Of a DNA stretch of 64,000 nt, positions 26,941-35,315 are shown piece by piece. The DNA lies in the NCBI GenBank assembly GCA_902826865.1, contig CADEGN010000007.1, positions 1-64,000 of the forward strand, read 5' to 3'. The notes beneath the pieces were generated by a model. That model saw only the letters and a program-made list of their open reading frames with translations. It did not search any database and was not told the DNA's origin. Position 1 is the first letter of the stretch. Every line of letters begins with the position of its first letter. Source of the DNA: an uncultured Myxococcales bacterium. GTDB lineage: Bacteria; Myxococcota_A; Polyangia; Nannocystales; Nannocystaceae. A program made the position numbers and the translations under genes.

Positions 26941-29900
26941 ATGCGCACGTGGAGCCTCTCGGACCTGGCCCTCGCTCGCCCGGTCACCATTGGGATGACG
27001 CTGCTTGCAGTGGTGCTGCTCGGCGTCATCGGGCTTGCTCGGATGCCGCTGTCGTTCCTCCCGCGCGATCAGGCCACACGGGTGTCGGTCCGCGTGGAGA
27101 TCACGCGGACGTCCCCGGAGGTCCTTGAGCGCGACGTCATCCGCCCGCTCGAGGAGGCGGTGGCCGGCCTGCGTGGTCTTCAGCGCAGTCAGATCGGTTC
27201 GGGCTCGTGGGGCGTGCGCATGAATCTCGAGTTCGAGCCGGGCAGCGACCTCGACGCCCGCAAGCTCGAGCTCCGCGATCGCGTCGACCGCGTGCGTGGT
27301 GAGCTGCCTGAATTCGTACAAAACATCGAGATCAGCAGCCAGTCCAACGCCGACGCACCGGTGATGGAGCTGCGCATCGCCAGCGGAACCGATCTGTCCG
27401 GCGACTACTATGTGATCGAGCAACATATCGTGCGTGCCATCGAGCGAATCGATGGGGTCGCGCGCGTCGAACTCGAGGGGGTATCGCCGCACGAGCTCGA
27501 GGTCGCGCTCGACGTCGAGGAGGCACGGCGCACCGGGGTGTCGCTCGCCGAGATCGGTGGCGTCGTCCGCGATGCTCGGCAGGGACGCTCGATGGGATCG
27601 CTGGGGGCCAGCGATCGTCAGGCAGATGTGCGATCGCCTGCGGCCTCGGCGACGCCCGAGCGATTCGCTACGCTGCCGGTGCGTCGCGGGGCCGACGTCG
27701 CCACCGCTCCTCCAAGCACGCCGCTGCCCACGGGCATGTTGCCGGATGCAGCGGATCCGACGGGCGCGACCGCGCCGGCGGCGGTTTTGCCCGGCGCTGA
27801 GGAGCCATCACCGTCGGTGACCGGTGGCGGCGCAGCGCTGGTCGTCGACACAACGGCGGCAGCCGCCGCGAGGTTCGCGACCGTTGGCGAAGTCGCAGAG
27901 GTCTCGGCCCACCCCGAGGAGCAGCGCAGCGGTAGCCGACTAAACGGCCGCCCGGCGATCCAAGTCGAGGTCTTTGCCGCGTCGGGCGCCAGCGTCGTCG
28001 ACGTAACTCGGCGGGTTCGCGAGACGCTCGAGCGCCTCCGCGTCGATCCTGCCCTGGATGGGATCGAAGTGCTGGTCGTGCAGGATCAGGGCGCGATCAT
28101 CCTCAAGACGCTGGCCGACCTCCGCGACAGCGGCATCTACGGGGGCATCCTGGCCGCGTTGGTGTTGTTCGCGTTTCTCCACCGCTTCGGGATCACCCTG
28201 GCCGCGTCGCTTTCGGTTCCGCTCTCGGTGCTGGCCGCTGGCGCAGTGCTGTTTGTTCGCGGCGACGAGCTCAACTGCGTCGTCTTGCTCGGCTTGGTCC
28301 TTGGCGTTGGCATGCTCATCGACAACGCGGTCGTGATTGTCGAGGCGATTGCCTCACACGCGCGCGCCGGCAAATCGCCCCTTCGAGCCGCCCGCGACGG
28401 CGCGCGGGAGGTAGGTTTCGCAACCGTTGCCTCGACGGCTTCTACCGTTATCGTCTTCCTCCCGCTCATCGCCAACAACCCGATCGATCAGATGAGCGCC
28501 TATCTCAGGCCGCTCGGGATCACCTTGGCCATCAGTCTGATCGCCAGCCTGTTCGTCAGCCAGCTTGCAGTTCCACTCATATTGGGTCGCGTGCGCTGGT
28601 TGACCCGACCGCCGGCTCGCCACGTCGTACTCGAGCGCGCGACTCGGGCTTACGGATGGATCATCCGCCGAACGCTGCGCCGCCCGAAACTGGTGCTGCT
28701 GCTGGGTCTGGCGCTGGCCGCTAGCGCTGCTTGGCCGGCGCTGCGGCTCGAGTTCAAGCTCGGCCGCGCTGACGTCAAGCCGGATCACTTGCCGATCCGC
28801 TTGGAGTTCACGGGCAGCCGCAACTTCGAACGCATCCAATCGTACATCGTCGTATTGGATCAAGCCCTGCTCGATCGCAAGGATGAACTCGGGATCGCGT
28901 CCGTGTCTTGCAACTACGGCGATATGTGGAGCAGCTGCCGGGTCTACCCGCGCGATGCGTTCCAGAGCGAACACGAGTTGCTTGAGTTTGAAGATCGGGT
29001 GCGTGCCGTCTTGCCGGAGCAAGTCGGCCTGCGCTATCGGGTCAATGAGAGCGAGTACGACTGGCGAGAGAATAACGATCGACGCGTGGTCGACTTCGCG
29101 ATCAAGGGCGACAACATTGCCACGCTCAAGGACGTCGCCGATCGCGTGGCTGAGCACCTCGCCGCCAACCTACAGCGCGGCAGTTCCGCCGATCCGGAGG
29201 CCGGCGGCTACGACGTCATTATCACGCCCTTCACGGACGGTGCGCGCGAGCTCCACGTCCGCCTTGACGGCGATCGCTTGCATCGTTTTGGGCTCACCCC
29301 GGACGAGGTCGCCAATCGCGTCGCCCTGGCGTTCCAAGGCATGCCGCTCGGGCGGCTTCGCGGGGAGCGCGGTGAGCTGCGCCTGCGGTTGTCCACTGGC
29401 GGCGATGGCGAAACTCGCCCAAGTTTGGACGACGTTAGCGAGCTGAAGATCCCGCTTCCTGGCGGAGGCGACACCACCATCGGCGCAGTCGCCTCGACTT
29501 CGATCGAGCGGCGCCCGTGGTGGATCCAACGCGTCGATCGCCAAACCGAGGTGCGCCTGCAGGTGCGGTTCTTCACCGCCGATCAGAAAGCGAATTTCGA
29601 CACCATCTCGACGGCGATGGAGAGCTTCACGTTCCCATCAGGCTATTCGTGGGGGCGCGGAACGCAGTGGCGGATGCAGGGGCAGGCGAACGCCGACATG
29701 CTCATCAACCTTGGCCTGTGCCTGCTCCTGGTTTACGGGGTCATGGCCTCGCTGTTCGAGAGCTTTGGCCAGCCCGCCGGTATCCTCGTGACTTGCTTGC
29801 TCGGCTCGTTCGGCGCGCCATGGGCGCTGTGGGCGACCGGTACCACCGTCGACGCGACCGCCATCGTTGGCATGTTCATCCTCATTGGCGTGGTCGTGAA

Positions 29901-30237
29901 CAACGGGATCATGTTGGTCGATCGCGCGACTCAATTGCGCGGACAGGGTAGCGAGCGCCGGGCTGCCCTCGATCAGGCCGGGCGAGACCGGCTCCGTCCG
30001 ATTCTGATGACCGTGACGACGACTATCCTCGGGCTGGTGCCCATGCTCATCCACCACCCCACGCTCGCCGGGGTGTACTACCACGCGATCGCCATCGTGG
30101 TCGCCGGTGGCCTCGTCACCAGCACGGTGATCACGCTGGTGTTCTTGCCGGCGGCGTACTGCGTGATCGAAGATGCTTCGGACGCGATCCGGTCCAGCTG
30201 GCGAAAGTTCGGCGGCGGGCGGCGACGATCGGCATGA
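26941..30237 (+). CDS. RND family efflux permease with a Pro/Ala-rich docking-domain insert
   Basis: About 1098 residues; a GTG nine bases upstream (26932) is an alternative start. The N-terminal TM (RPVTIGMTLLAVVLLGVIGL), the porter repeats and the two six-helix bundles are those of HAE1/AcrB-type pumps. In TM4 the relay reads GVGMLIDNAVVIVEAI, with one Asp and an Asn in place of the second Asp. TM10 reads GVVVNNGIMLVDRATQ, with no relay lysine, a form shared by SwrC-like RND proteins. Residues 258-314 (about 27703-27873) are an unusual linker rich in Pro, Ala and Thr, inserted just before RFATVGEVAEV. No adaptor gene lies next to it. Its stop overlaps the start of the S4 gene by four bases. 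Confidence 0.88.
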   Translation: MRTWSLSDLALARPVTIGMTLLAVVLLGVIGLARMPLSFLPRDQATRVSVRVEITRTSPEVLERDVIRPLEEAVAGLRGLQRSQIGSGSWGVRMNLEFEPGSDLDARKLELRDRVDRVRGELPEFVQNIEISSQSNADAPVMELRIASGTDLSGDYYVIEQHIVRAIERIDGVARVELEGVSPHELEVALDVEEARRTGVSLAEIGGVVRDARQGRSMGSLGASDRQADVRSPAASATPERFATLPVRRGADVATAPPSTPLPTGMLPDAADPTGATAPAAVLPGAEEPSPSVTGGGAALVVDTTAAAAARFATVGEVAEVSAHPEEQRSGSRLNGRPAIQVEVFAASGASVVDVTRRVRETLERLRVDPALDGIEVLVVQDQGAIILKTLADLRDSGIYGGILAALVLFAFLHRFGITLAASLSVPLSVLAAGAVLFVRGDELNCVVLLGLVLGVGMLIDNAVVIVEAIASHARAGKSPLRAARDGAREVGFATVASTASTVIVFLPLIANNPIDQMSAYLRPLGITLAISLIASLFVSQLAVPLILGRVRWLTRPPARHVVLERATRAYGWIIRRTLRRPKLVLLLGLALAASAAWPALRLEFKLGRADVKPDHLPIRLEFTGSRNFERIQSYIVVLDQALLDRKDELGIASVSCNYGDMWSSCRVYPRDAFQSEHELLEFEDRVRAVLPEQVGLRYRVNESEYDWRENNDRRVVDFAIKGDNIATLKDVADRVAEHLAANLQRGSSADPEAGGYDVIITPFTDGARELHVRLDGDRLHRFGLTPDEVANRVALAFQGMPLGRLRGERGELRLRLSTGGDGETRPSLDDVSELKIPLPGGGDTTIGAVASTSIERRPWWIQRVDRQTEVRLQVRFFTADQKANFDTISTAMESFTFPSGYSWGRGTQWRMQGQANADMLINLGLCLLLVYGVMASLFESFGQPAGILVTCLLGSFGAPWALWATGTTVDATAIVGMFILIGVVVNNGIMLVDRATQLRGQGSERRAALDQAGRDRLRPILMTVTTTILGLVPMLIHHPTLAGVYYHAIAIVVAGGLVTSTVITLVFLPAAYCVIEDASDAIRSSWRKFGGGRRRSA

Positions 30238-30635
30238 GCGGGCACGACGGCCAGCTGCCCGGCGTAGGCAAGCAGGAGCCGGCGGCCGTCCGCCTCGACA
30301 AGTGGCTGTGGGCTGCCCGCTGCTACAAGACGCGTGCGCTTGCCGCGGAGGCGTGCGATGCGGGCCACGTAAAGATGAACGGAGGAACCGTCAAGCCAGC
30401 CAAGCCCGTGCGGGTCGGCGACCGCATCGAGGCGCGCACCGACGGCGGACTTCGGGTCTTCGAGGTCGTTGCGCTGGCGGAGCGGCGCGGACCCGCCGAA
30501 GTCGCGCGTTCGCTGTATGTCGACCACTCGCCACCGCCGCCGCCTCGCGAAATTGCGGTCGTCACGCGCGAGCGTGGGGCGGGACGCCCGAGCAAGCGCG
30601 AGCAGCGACTGCTTCAGAAGCTGCGCGGCTACTGA
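30234..30635 (+). CDS. hslR: S4-domain RNA-binding protein, Hsp15-like
   Basis: 133 residues. The S4 domain is clear: VRLDKWLWAARCYKTRALAA, GHVKMNGGTVKPAKPVRVGD and a following beta-strand (RVFEVVALAERRGPAEVA). A basic tail ends GRPSKREQRLLQKLRGY. Hsp15 binds free 50S ribosomal subunits that carry a stalled nascent chain, and this protein has the usual length and layout. Its ATG overlaps the stop of the RND permease (ATGA), so it is translationally coupled to that gene, which is an odd functional pairing but a firm operon link. Confidence 0.85.
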   Translation: MSGHDGQLPGVGKQEPAAVRLDKWLWAARCYKTRALAAEACDAGHVKMNGGTVKPAKPVRVGDRIEARTDGGLRVFEVVALAERRGPAEVARSLYVDHSPPPPPREIAVVTRERGAGRPSKREQRLLQKLRGY

Positions 30636-30799
30636 CCGACCCCGTGTGGGCGCGCCACTGGTGTGGGTGGCTGTGCCGACGACGTGCCCGCGAATCTGCG
30701 CTTGCGCGAATTCGCTGCATCACGGATCGCGCTATCCCGAGTAGCGCGCATACCCTATCGTTTCGACGTGCCGCGCGTCGGGGGCGCGAAGCCTCCGAC

Positions 30800-32800
30800 A
30801 TGTGGCGGCTAGGCAACGGGCCCGCCGCCTGGCAGTCTGAAGTTGCCGGCGCAAAGTCGCCCGCGCGCGTCATGGATCGCAGTCCTGCGGCACCACAGAG
30901 CGACGACGGGCATCGGACCATCATCCACGCCGGTCCCGCCCCGGTCCCCAAGCCCCAACCACCGGTCCAATCGCGGGACCGCGCGGAAACCGGTCCGGCA
31001 CTCGTCGCCGCGGACGCCTTCGGCCTCGGCGACATCTTGCCGGGCACGCGCTACCGGCTGATCCGCACGCTGGGTGATGGGGGCATGGGCGCGGTGTTCG
31101 AAGCGGAACACGTGGAGATCGAGCGTCGCGTCGCCCTTAAGATCCTCCACCCGGAGTTCACGCGCTCGCCGGCGATCGTCGAGCAGTTTCGCCGCGAGGC
31201 GCGTGCGGCGAGCCGGGTGGGATCGGAGATGATCGCCGAGGTATTCGACTTCGGCGAGCTTCCCGACGCCCGACGGTGGTTCACGATGGAGTTGGTTTCG
31301 GGTCCGACGCTTCGTGAGGAACTGAGCGATGGACCGATCCCTGTGGCGCGCGCAATCGGTATCCTGCGCCAGATATGCAAAGGGCTCGCACTCGCGCACA
31401 AGTCGGGCGTGGTCCACCGCGACGTAAAGCCTGACAACATCGTGCTCACGCGACGCCGCGGACGGATGGACGCGGTCAAGGTTCTCGACTTCGGCATTGC
31501 GGTGATGCTCGGCGAAGAGCTGCGACCGGTCTCGGCCGGCACGCCGCACTACATCGCGCCAGAGCTCGTCGCTGGCGCGACGTTCGATGGACGCGCCGAC
31601 ATCTATGGCGTTGGCTGCACCGCGTACGAGATGTTGGTCGGACGGCCGCCGTTTGGCGTGCTCGATGCAGACGTCGACGAAGTGCTGGGGCGCCATCTTG
31701 CCGACGTGGCGGAGCCTCCGAGCCGCGTACGGACGGACGCAGGGATCACACCGGCGCTTGATCGCGTGATCCTGAAATGCCTGGCCAAGTTGCCGTCGAA
31801 TCGCTATCGAAACATGGGGGAGCTCGAAGTGGCACTGTGCGCAGCTCAGGTTGAGAGCGGGCTGCACACGGCATGGGACGACCTTCCGCTGCCCGACGAG
31901 GTTGATCCGGAGTTGCGCGACCGCCTGCTTCGAGACATGCCGGATCTGCACGCGTTACCACGCGCGCCGCGACGTTGGGCGATGCCGGCTTTGGCGGTCC
32001 TTTGCCTCGGCGCTGGGATCGGTGCGACCTTCGCGTGGCAGCGCTACACCATGTCGGCAGCGGCTGCATCGACCGAAGTTGTGGCGGCGGCCGAGGCTCC
32101 CGCACAACTCGATGCCATCTCCGAATCGGCAACCGCGGCTGAGTCGCACGTCGCCGCCGCGATCGATGCCACAGGTCCGCGCAGCCCGCACGAGGTGCCC
32201 AGCCAACGCTTGGTCGAGGTGCGCCGGCGTCTACAAGGCGGACCTTCACCGACGAGCGAGGCAGTCGCGACTCCTGCGTTCGCCGAGCCACAGCCGCCGC
32301 CGGCGGTCGTCGCGATGCAACACTCGGGGGAACAGGCGGGTGCCGCTGAGTTAGTCGCCAGTGCGCACAGGCTCATGGCGGCCGGCGACAAGGACGACGC
32401 CAGGGATATGTTCGCGCGCGCGTTGACGTACGATCCGCACAGTTCCGCGGCCTTACGAGGCATGTATGCGGTCAGCTATGAACGCGGGGCGTACGCCGAA
32501 GCACTCGGTTTTGCCAAACGCCTGGTCGCGGACGCCCCGGCAGTGGCAGACAATCACCTCAAGGCTGGGGATGTGAGGATGAAGCTGCGGCAGTACGCCG
32601 ACGCGCGCAGCTCCTACGAGCGCGCGGCAAGCCTCGGAGCGGCCGCTGCCGCGGGCCGTCTTGCGCAGTTGGACGACGTGTCCCCGGCGCCGGCAGCACT
32701 GACAAAGGCGGAACACGCAGACGCAGCCGAACCCGCGACTGCGGATGAGGTCGAGGCCAAGCCGGAGGCCGGAGAGCCCGAAGACGAGCCGGGCGAGTGA
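30800..32800 (+). CDS. Transmembrane Ser/Thr protein kinase with C-terminal TPR-like repeats
   Basis: About 666 residues from the ATG at 30800; an ATG at 30872 (MDRSPAAPQSDDGHR) is equally possible. The kinase domain begins at YRLIRTLGDGGMGAVFEAEH and has VALKILH, HRDVKPDNIVL, DFGIAV and GTPHYIAPEL, so all catalytic residues are present and it should be active. After it comes one membrane helix (WAMPALAVLCLGAGIGATFA), an Ala-rich stretch, and a TPR-like region (DDARDMFARALTYDPHSSAA, YEAL-type repeats) that would lie outside the cytoplasm. It ends with a Glu/Ala/Pro-rich tail. It is a sensor-type kinase of the kind abundant in myxobacteria; signal and targets are unknown. Confidence 0.88.
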   Translation: MWRLGNGPAAWQSEVAGAKSPARVMDRSPAAPQSDDGHRTIIHAGPAPVPKPQPPVQSRDRAETGPALVAADAFGLGDILPGTRYRLIRTLGDGGMGAVFEAEHVEIERRVALKILHPEFTRSPAIVEQFRREARAASRVGSEMIAEVFDFGELPDARRWFTMELVSGPTLREELSDGPIPVARAIGILRQICKGLALAHKSGVVHRDVKPDNIVLTRRRGRMDAVKVLDFGIAVMLGEELRPVSAGTPHYIAPELVAGATFDGRADIYGVGCTAYEMLVGRPPFGVLDADVDEVLGRHLADVAEPPSRVRTDAGITPALDRVILKCLAKLPSNRYRNMGELEVALCAAQVESGLHTAWDDLPLPDEVDPELRDRLLRDMPDLHALPRAPRRWAMPALAVLCLGAGIGATFAWQRYTMSAAAASTEVVAAAEAPAQLDAISESATAAESHVAAAIDATGPRSPHEVPSQRLVEVRRRLQGGPSPTSEAVATPAFAEPQPPPAVVAMQHSGEQAGAAELVASAHRLMAAGDKDDARDMFARALTYDPHSSAALRGMYAVSYERGAYAEALGFAKRLVADAPAVADNHLKAGDVRMKLRQYADARSSYERAASLGAAAAAGRLAQLDDVSPAPAALTKAEHADAAEPATADEVEAKPEAGEPEDEPGE

Positions 32801-32830
32801 GGCCTCGCCACGGCTCTTTGCCGCGTTCTC

Positions 32831-33205
32831 GTGGCGAGTCGCTTCGGCGTCGAGCGGCGTGCCGAGGGTACGACCTCCGCCGTGTTCGCCGCCGAAATCT
32901 GTCCGTTCACGGACTGGGACAAGGACGTGTGCCACAACGGCACCTGGCACTCCGTCAGCGACTACAGCGATCCGTGGTGGTCGCACTGGAGTCGCAGCCG
33001 CACGCTGGCATGCGAGCACAATGGTCGCGCTCGACACTACTATCGCTTCGGCGGAATCTGGTACGAGACGATCGACGGATCGATCCCGCCGAACAACGTC
33101 TACGTGTTCACCAAGGAGAGCGGCAGCCTTCTCCCCCGTGCGATCAACCACTGCCGCACGTCCGACGGCTTCGTGCGTGGCAGTTCGCACTTCCAGGAGT
33201 TATGA
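32831..33205 (+). CDS. Hypothetical protein, probably 5'-truncated
   Basis: A frame of 124 codons from a GTG at 32831. The first 20 residues look like random coding, while AEICPFTDWDKDVCHNGTWH and YYRFGGIWYETIDGSIPPN clearly belong to a folded, Trp/Tyr/Cys-rich protein. It ends SDGFVRGSSHFQEL. It has no signal peptide although the four cysteines suggest an exported, disulphide-bonded domain, so the real 5' end has probably been lost. I do not recognise the family. It follows the kinase gene by 30 bases on the same strand. Confidence 0.4.
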   Translation: MASRFGVERRAEGTTSAVFAAEICPFTDWDKDVCHNGTWHSVSDYSDPWWSHWSRSRTLACEHNGRARHYYRFGGIWYETIDGSIPPNNVYVFTKESGSLLPRAINHCRTSDGFVRGSSHFQEL

Positions 33206-33211
33206 AAGGAC

Positions 33212-33436
33212 CTGCCCGAAGGGCATGCACGGGAATCGATCCGGAACTTGGTGCGTGGACCGGAGGTCGGCCTGGTTCCGCTGGCGGGTCCGGCGAACAG
33301 GAGCGGATTCCCTGGGCCATCGTCCGGCAGGATTCCTCCTACGGGTTCCTAATACACGCCCTTCGTGGGCAGGCTTCCTTTTCGGATTCTCAATACATGC
33401 CCTTCTCAATACATGCCCTTCGGGCAGGCTTCCTTG
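33212..33436. repeat. Cluster of short REP-like hairpin repeats
   Basis: The perfect inverted repeat TGCCCGAAGGGCA occurs at 33213-33225 on the plus strand and again as TGCCCTTCGGGCA near 33415. A variant with GCCCTTCGTGGGC lies near 33360. Around the last two, a longer unit with aatacatgcccttc and gggcaggcttcctt is repeated in the same orientation, with a partial extra copy of CAATACATGCCCTTC between them. On the minus strand these units fall at and just after the end of the lipoprotein relic at 33405. They could be terminator-like or REP-type elements. Confidence 0.45.
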
Positions 33437-33599
33437 CCGCTCGATCCGCTCGTGTCAGCATGGCCGGTCGTGGTCGTCGTGCCTTGGGTCCCCGATTCCC
33501 CAGCCACAGGCGAGTCGGCGGTGCACCGTTGCACGCGGTGATCGACACCAGCGCCGCAAGCCCGAGCGCGCGGCAACGACGCCGGCGGTGAGACCGAAT
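33405..33599 (-). pseudogene. Frameshifted short lipoprotein relic
   Basis: On the minus strand a GTG near 33592 begins a signal peptide (CRALGLAALVSITACNG) with a lipobox. The linker expected after it, TADSPVAGESGTQGTTTTTG followed by HADTSGSSGKEACPKGMY, lies in another frame, so the gene is broken by a frameshift right after the lipobox cysteine. The frame ends at a TGA within the hairpin repeats. It looks like the front end of one of the Thr/Gly-linker lipoproteins of this genome whose body has been deleted. The remaining bases from 33206 to 33691 hold only the hairpin repeats. Confidence 0.4.
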
Positions 33600-33691
33600 C
33601 CTCACCCTTAGCCAGCAAGTATGGCATGAGCTGCGCGGGCTCAGAAATCGCGCGGGCTTGATCCCCGGCGAGCCTCTGATACCGTGAAACG

Positions 33692-34711
33692 ATGCGCGGT
33701 GGCGTTGTGGTGGGGATAGGGATCCTGGCCGCGTGTCGCGAGCCGCCGCCTCAATGCCTGGAACGCGAGTACTTCCGGGATGCGCCCGATCTCTATCAGG
33801 TGGCGCGGTTACCCGACGGCTACGTGCTGGACGCTCCTGGTCGCTTGGTCGGCTACGATAACGACGATCTGGAGCGCTTCCAACTCGGCATCTCCGCGCT
33901 TGAATTCCAGGGCACGCGCGACGGAACGCTGGTGACGCTCGCCATCGATGGTGAAGCGCTCGTGCTTGCGCGCTGGGCTGCGGATGGAGCCGCGTTGGGC
34001 GAGCTCGCACGTGCAGTGGTGGGCGCGGATGTCCTTAATATTTCGCAGCGCGTGATCTCCGACGATGGTGTGGCGCTTGTCTCGGGTTACACCGACGAAG
34101 CCGGATACTGGTGGACGCGTCTCGAGCACGGACGAGACGCCGTGGTGCATCGTTCGGATACGACGGCACGAACGGGGATCGCCGCGGTTCGCGGCGGGGA
34201 TGCGTACGTCCTGGAGTCGACGTGGCAGGACGAGCTTGCTATCTCCGAGACCGCGACGCTGACGCGGCTCGGACCCGACGGGGCTCCGCGCTGGGCGACG
34301 AGGATCTTCGGCGACGCCCCCGACACGCCGTCGCGGGAGGTAATCGTCGAGCTATCGGCAGCCGGCGATGCCGCCTACGTCGTCACCTTCGAGCATGCAC
34401 AGTCCGAGTTCGTGATCCGTCGGTATGACGCCGACGGCGCGTTGGTGTGGCGACGCGCGGAGCGCCGTCCGATTGATCGACCCCCCGGTCAGCCGGTCGC
34501 CAGGGACGACGGCACGCTGCTATGGGTCGACGACCTCGACGCCTCGATCCGGGTCCGTGCGATCGACAATGCCGGTGATGTGCTCGGAGAGTGCACCGCA
34601 CCGGCGGACGGCAACCGCTTGAGCGACGTCGAACTCGACGGCGACGAGCTCTTCGTCGTCACGATCGATCGAATCACGCGGCTGCGCGTCGGCCCACCGC
34701 TCGGACGCTAG
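33692..34711 (+). CDS. Secreted lipoprotein, beta-propeller-like
   Basis: 339 residues. A short signal peptide ends in a lipobox (VVVGIGILAAC). The rest is made of repeated beta-strand blocks of the type LTRLGPDGAPRWATRIFGD, FVIRRYDADGALVWRR and VRAIDNAGDVLGEC, similar to PQQ/Kelch-like propeller blades in secreted myxobacterial proteins. No catalytic site is seen. The TAG stop lies inside the palindrome that forms the outer tip of the left 499-bp inverted arm, so the arm begins exactly at the end of this gene. Confidence 0.75.
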   Translation: MRGGVVVGIGILAACREPPPQCLEREYFRDAPDLYQVARLPDGYVLDAPGRLVGYDNDDLERFQLGISALEFQGTRDGTLVTLAIDGEALVLARWAADGAALGELARAVVGADVLNISQRVISDDGVALVSGYTDEAGYWWTRLEHGRDAVVHRSDTTARTGIAAVRGGDAYVLESTWQDELAISETATLTRLGPDGAPRWATRIFGDAPDTPSREVIVELSAAGDAAYVVTFEHAQSEFVIRRYDADGALVWRRAERRPIDRPPGQPVARDDGTLLWVDDLDASIRVRAIDNAGDVLGECTAPADGNRLSDVELDGDELFVVTIDRITRLRVGPPLGR

Positions 34712-35201
34712 CGTCCGCGCTGGCGCCGCCGACTGGATCGAACGCGCCAAGCGGCCGGGACTCTCAGTCTCGAACGCTTCGGATGCTTGCCGATCGCCTG
34801 GCCCGCGGTGTGGCGAGCCGCGCTGCCGCGTTCACCGAGGCGTGCCGGCGTGCAACGTTCTTTGGCGGCTTCGCGAGTCGGCATCGTCGCCCACCCTCGA
34901 ACGACTTCACGTCGTGGTGACCACCGTGCGGTTAAGCATTTCGATCTGCGAACGGGGCGTGCCGAGCCGCGGGCCTGTGGCGCACGTTCGGCTTGTCGGG
35001 CACGAGCATCAGCCTCGTCGCACGGGTGAGCGCCCACTGGGAGTTGCGCCTCCGGACGTTCGAACCTCCGGTTGATCTGCGGCAGGACAGCGTTCCCCAC
35101 CGGCGAGCGACACTGCGCCCGAGGACGATGCGAGCCGTGCTCTGCACACCACCCAGCCCGGGCCGTTCGGCGTTGGGAATCCTCCCGCCACGGTTTACCC
35201 A
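34703..35201. repeat. Left arm of a 499-bp inverted repeat
   Basis: These 499 bases are the reverse complement of 36410-36908 with only about five mismatches. The outer tip is the palindrome GGACGCTAGCGTCC (34703-34716), which contains the stop of the gene before it. At the inner edge CCCAACCACGCCGGC(G/T)GGGTGAA occurs at 35198-35220 and in the same direction at 36395-36417, so about 20 bases at the junction are flipped relative to the arms. The arm contains an imperfect palindrome around TTCGAA. Translation in six frames shows only Arg-rich frames and no transposase or recombinase that I recognise. Confidence 0.9.
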
Positions 35202-35233
35202 ACCACGCCGGCGGGGTGAAACGCAGCGCGCCG

Positions 35234-35259
35234 AAACGCGCTGGGCCCGCAGCGCGTTT
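35234..35259. repeat. Perfect 10-bp hairpin upstream of the enclosed lipoprotein gene
   Basis: AAACGCGCTG at 35234-35243 pairs with CAGCGCGTTT at 35250-35259 around the loop GGCCCG. It lies 14 bases inside the inner junction of the left arm and 57 bases before the ATG of the gene at 35316. There is no T-run, so it is not a typical terminator. It may act in the 5' leader of that gene or be an operator. Confidence 0.5.
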
Positions 35260-35315
35260 CCGCGCTCATCGCGATCGCGGTGAAGCTCGCGGGGTCGACC
35301 CGCATCAATGCCGTC

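Noticed and set aside
34740-34790. Sequence in the left arm with a GGGACTCTCAGTCTCGAACGC stretch as a possible tRNA
   Set aside because: No acceptor stem, D-arm or CCA-proximal pairing can be built around it.
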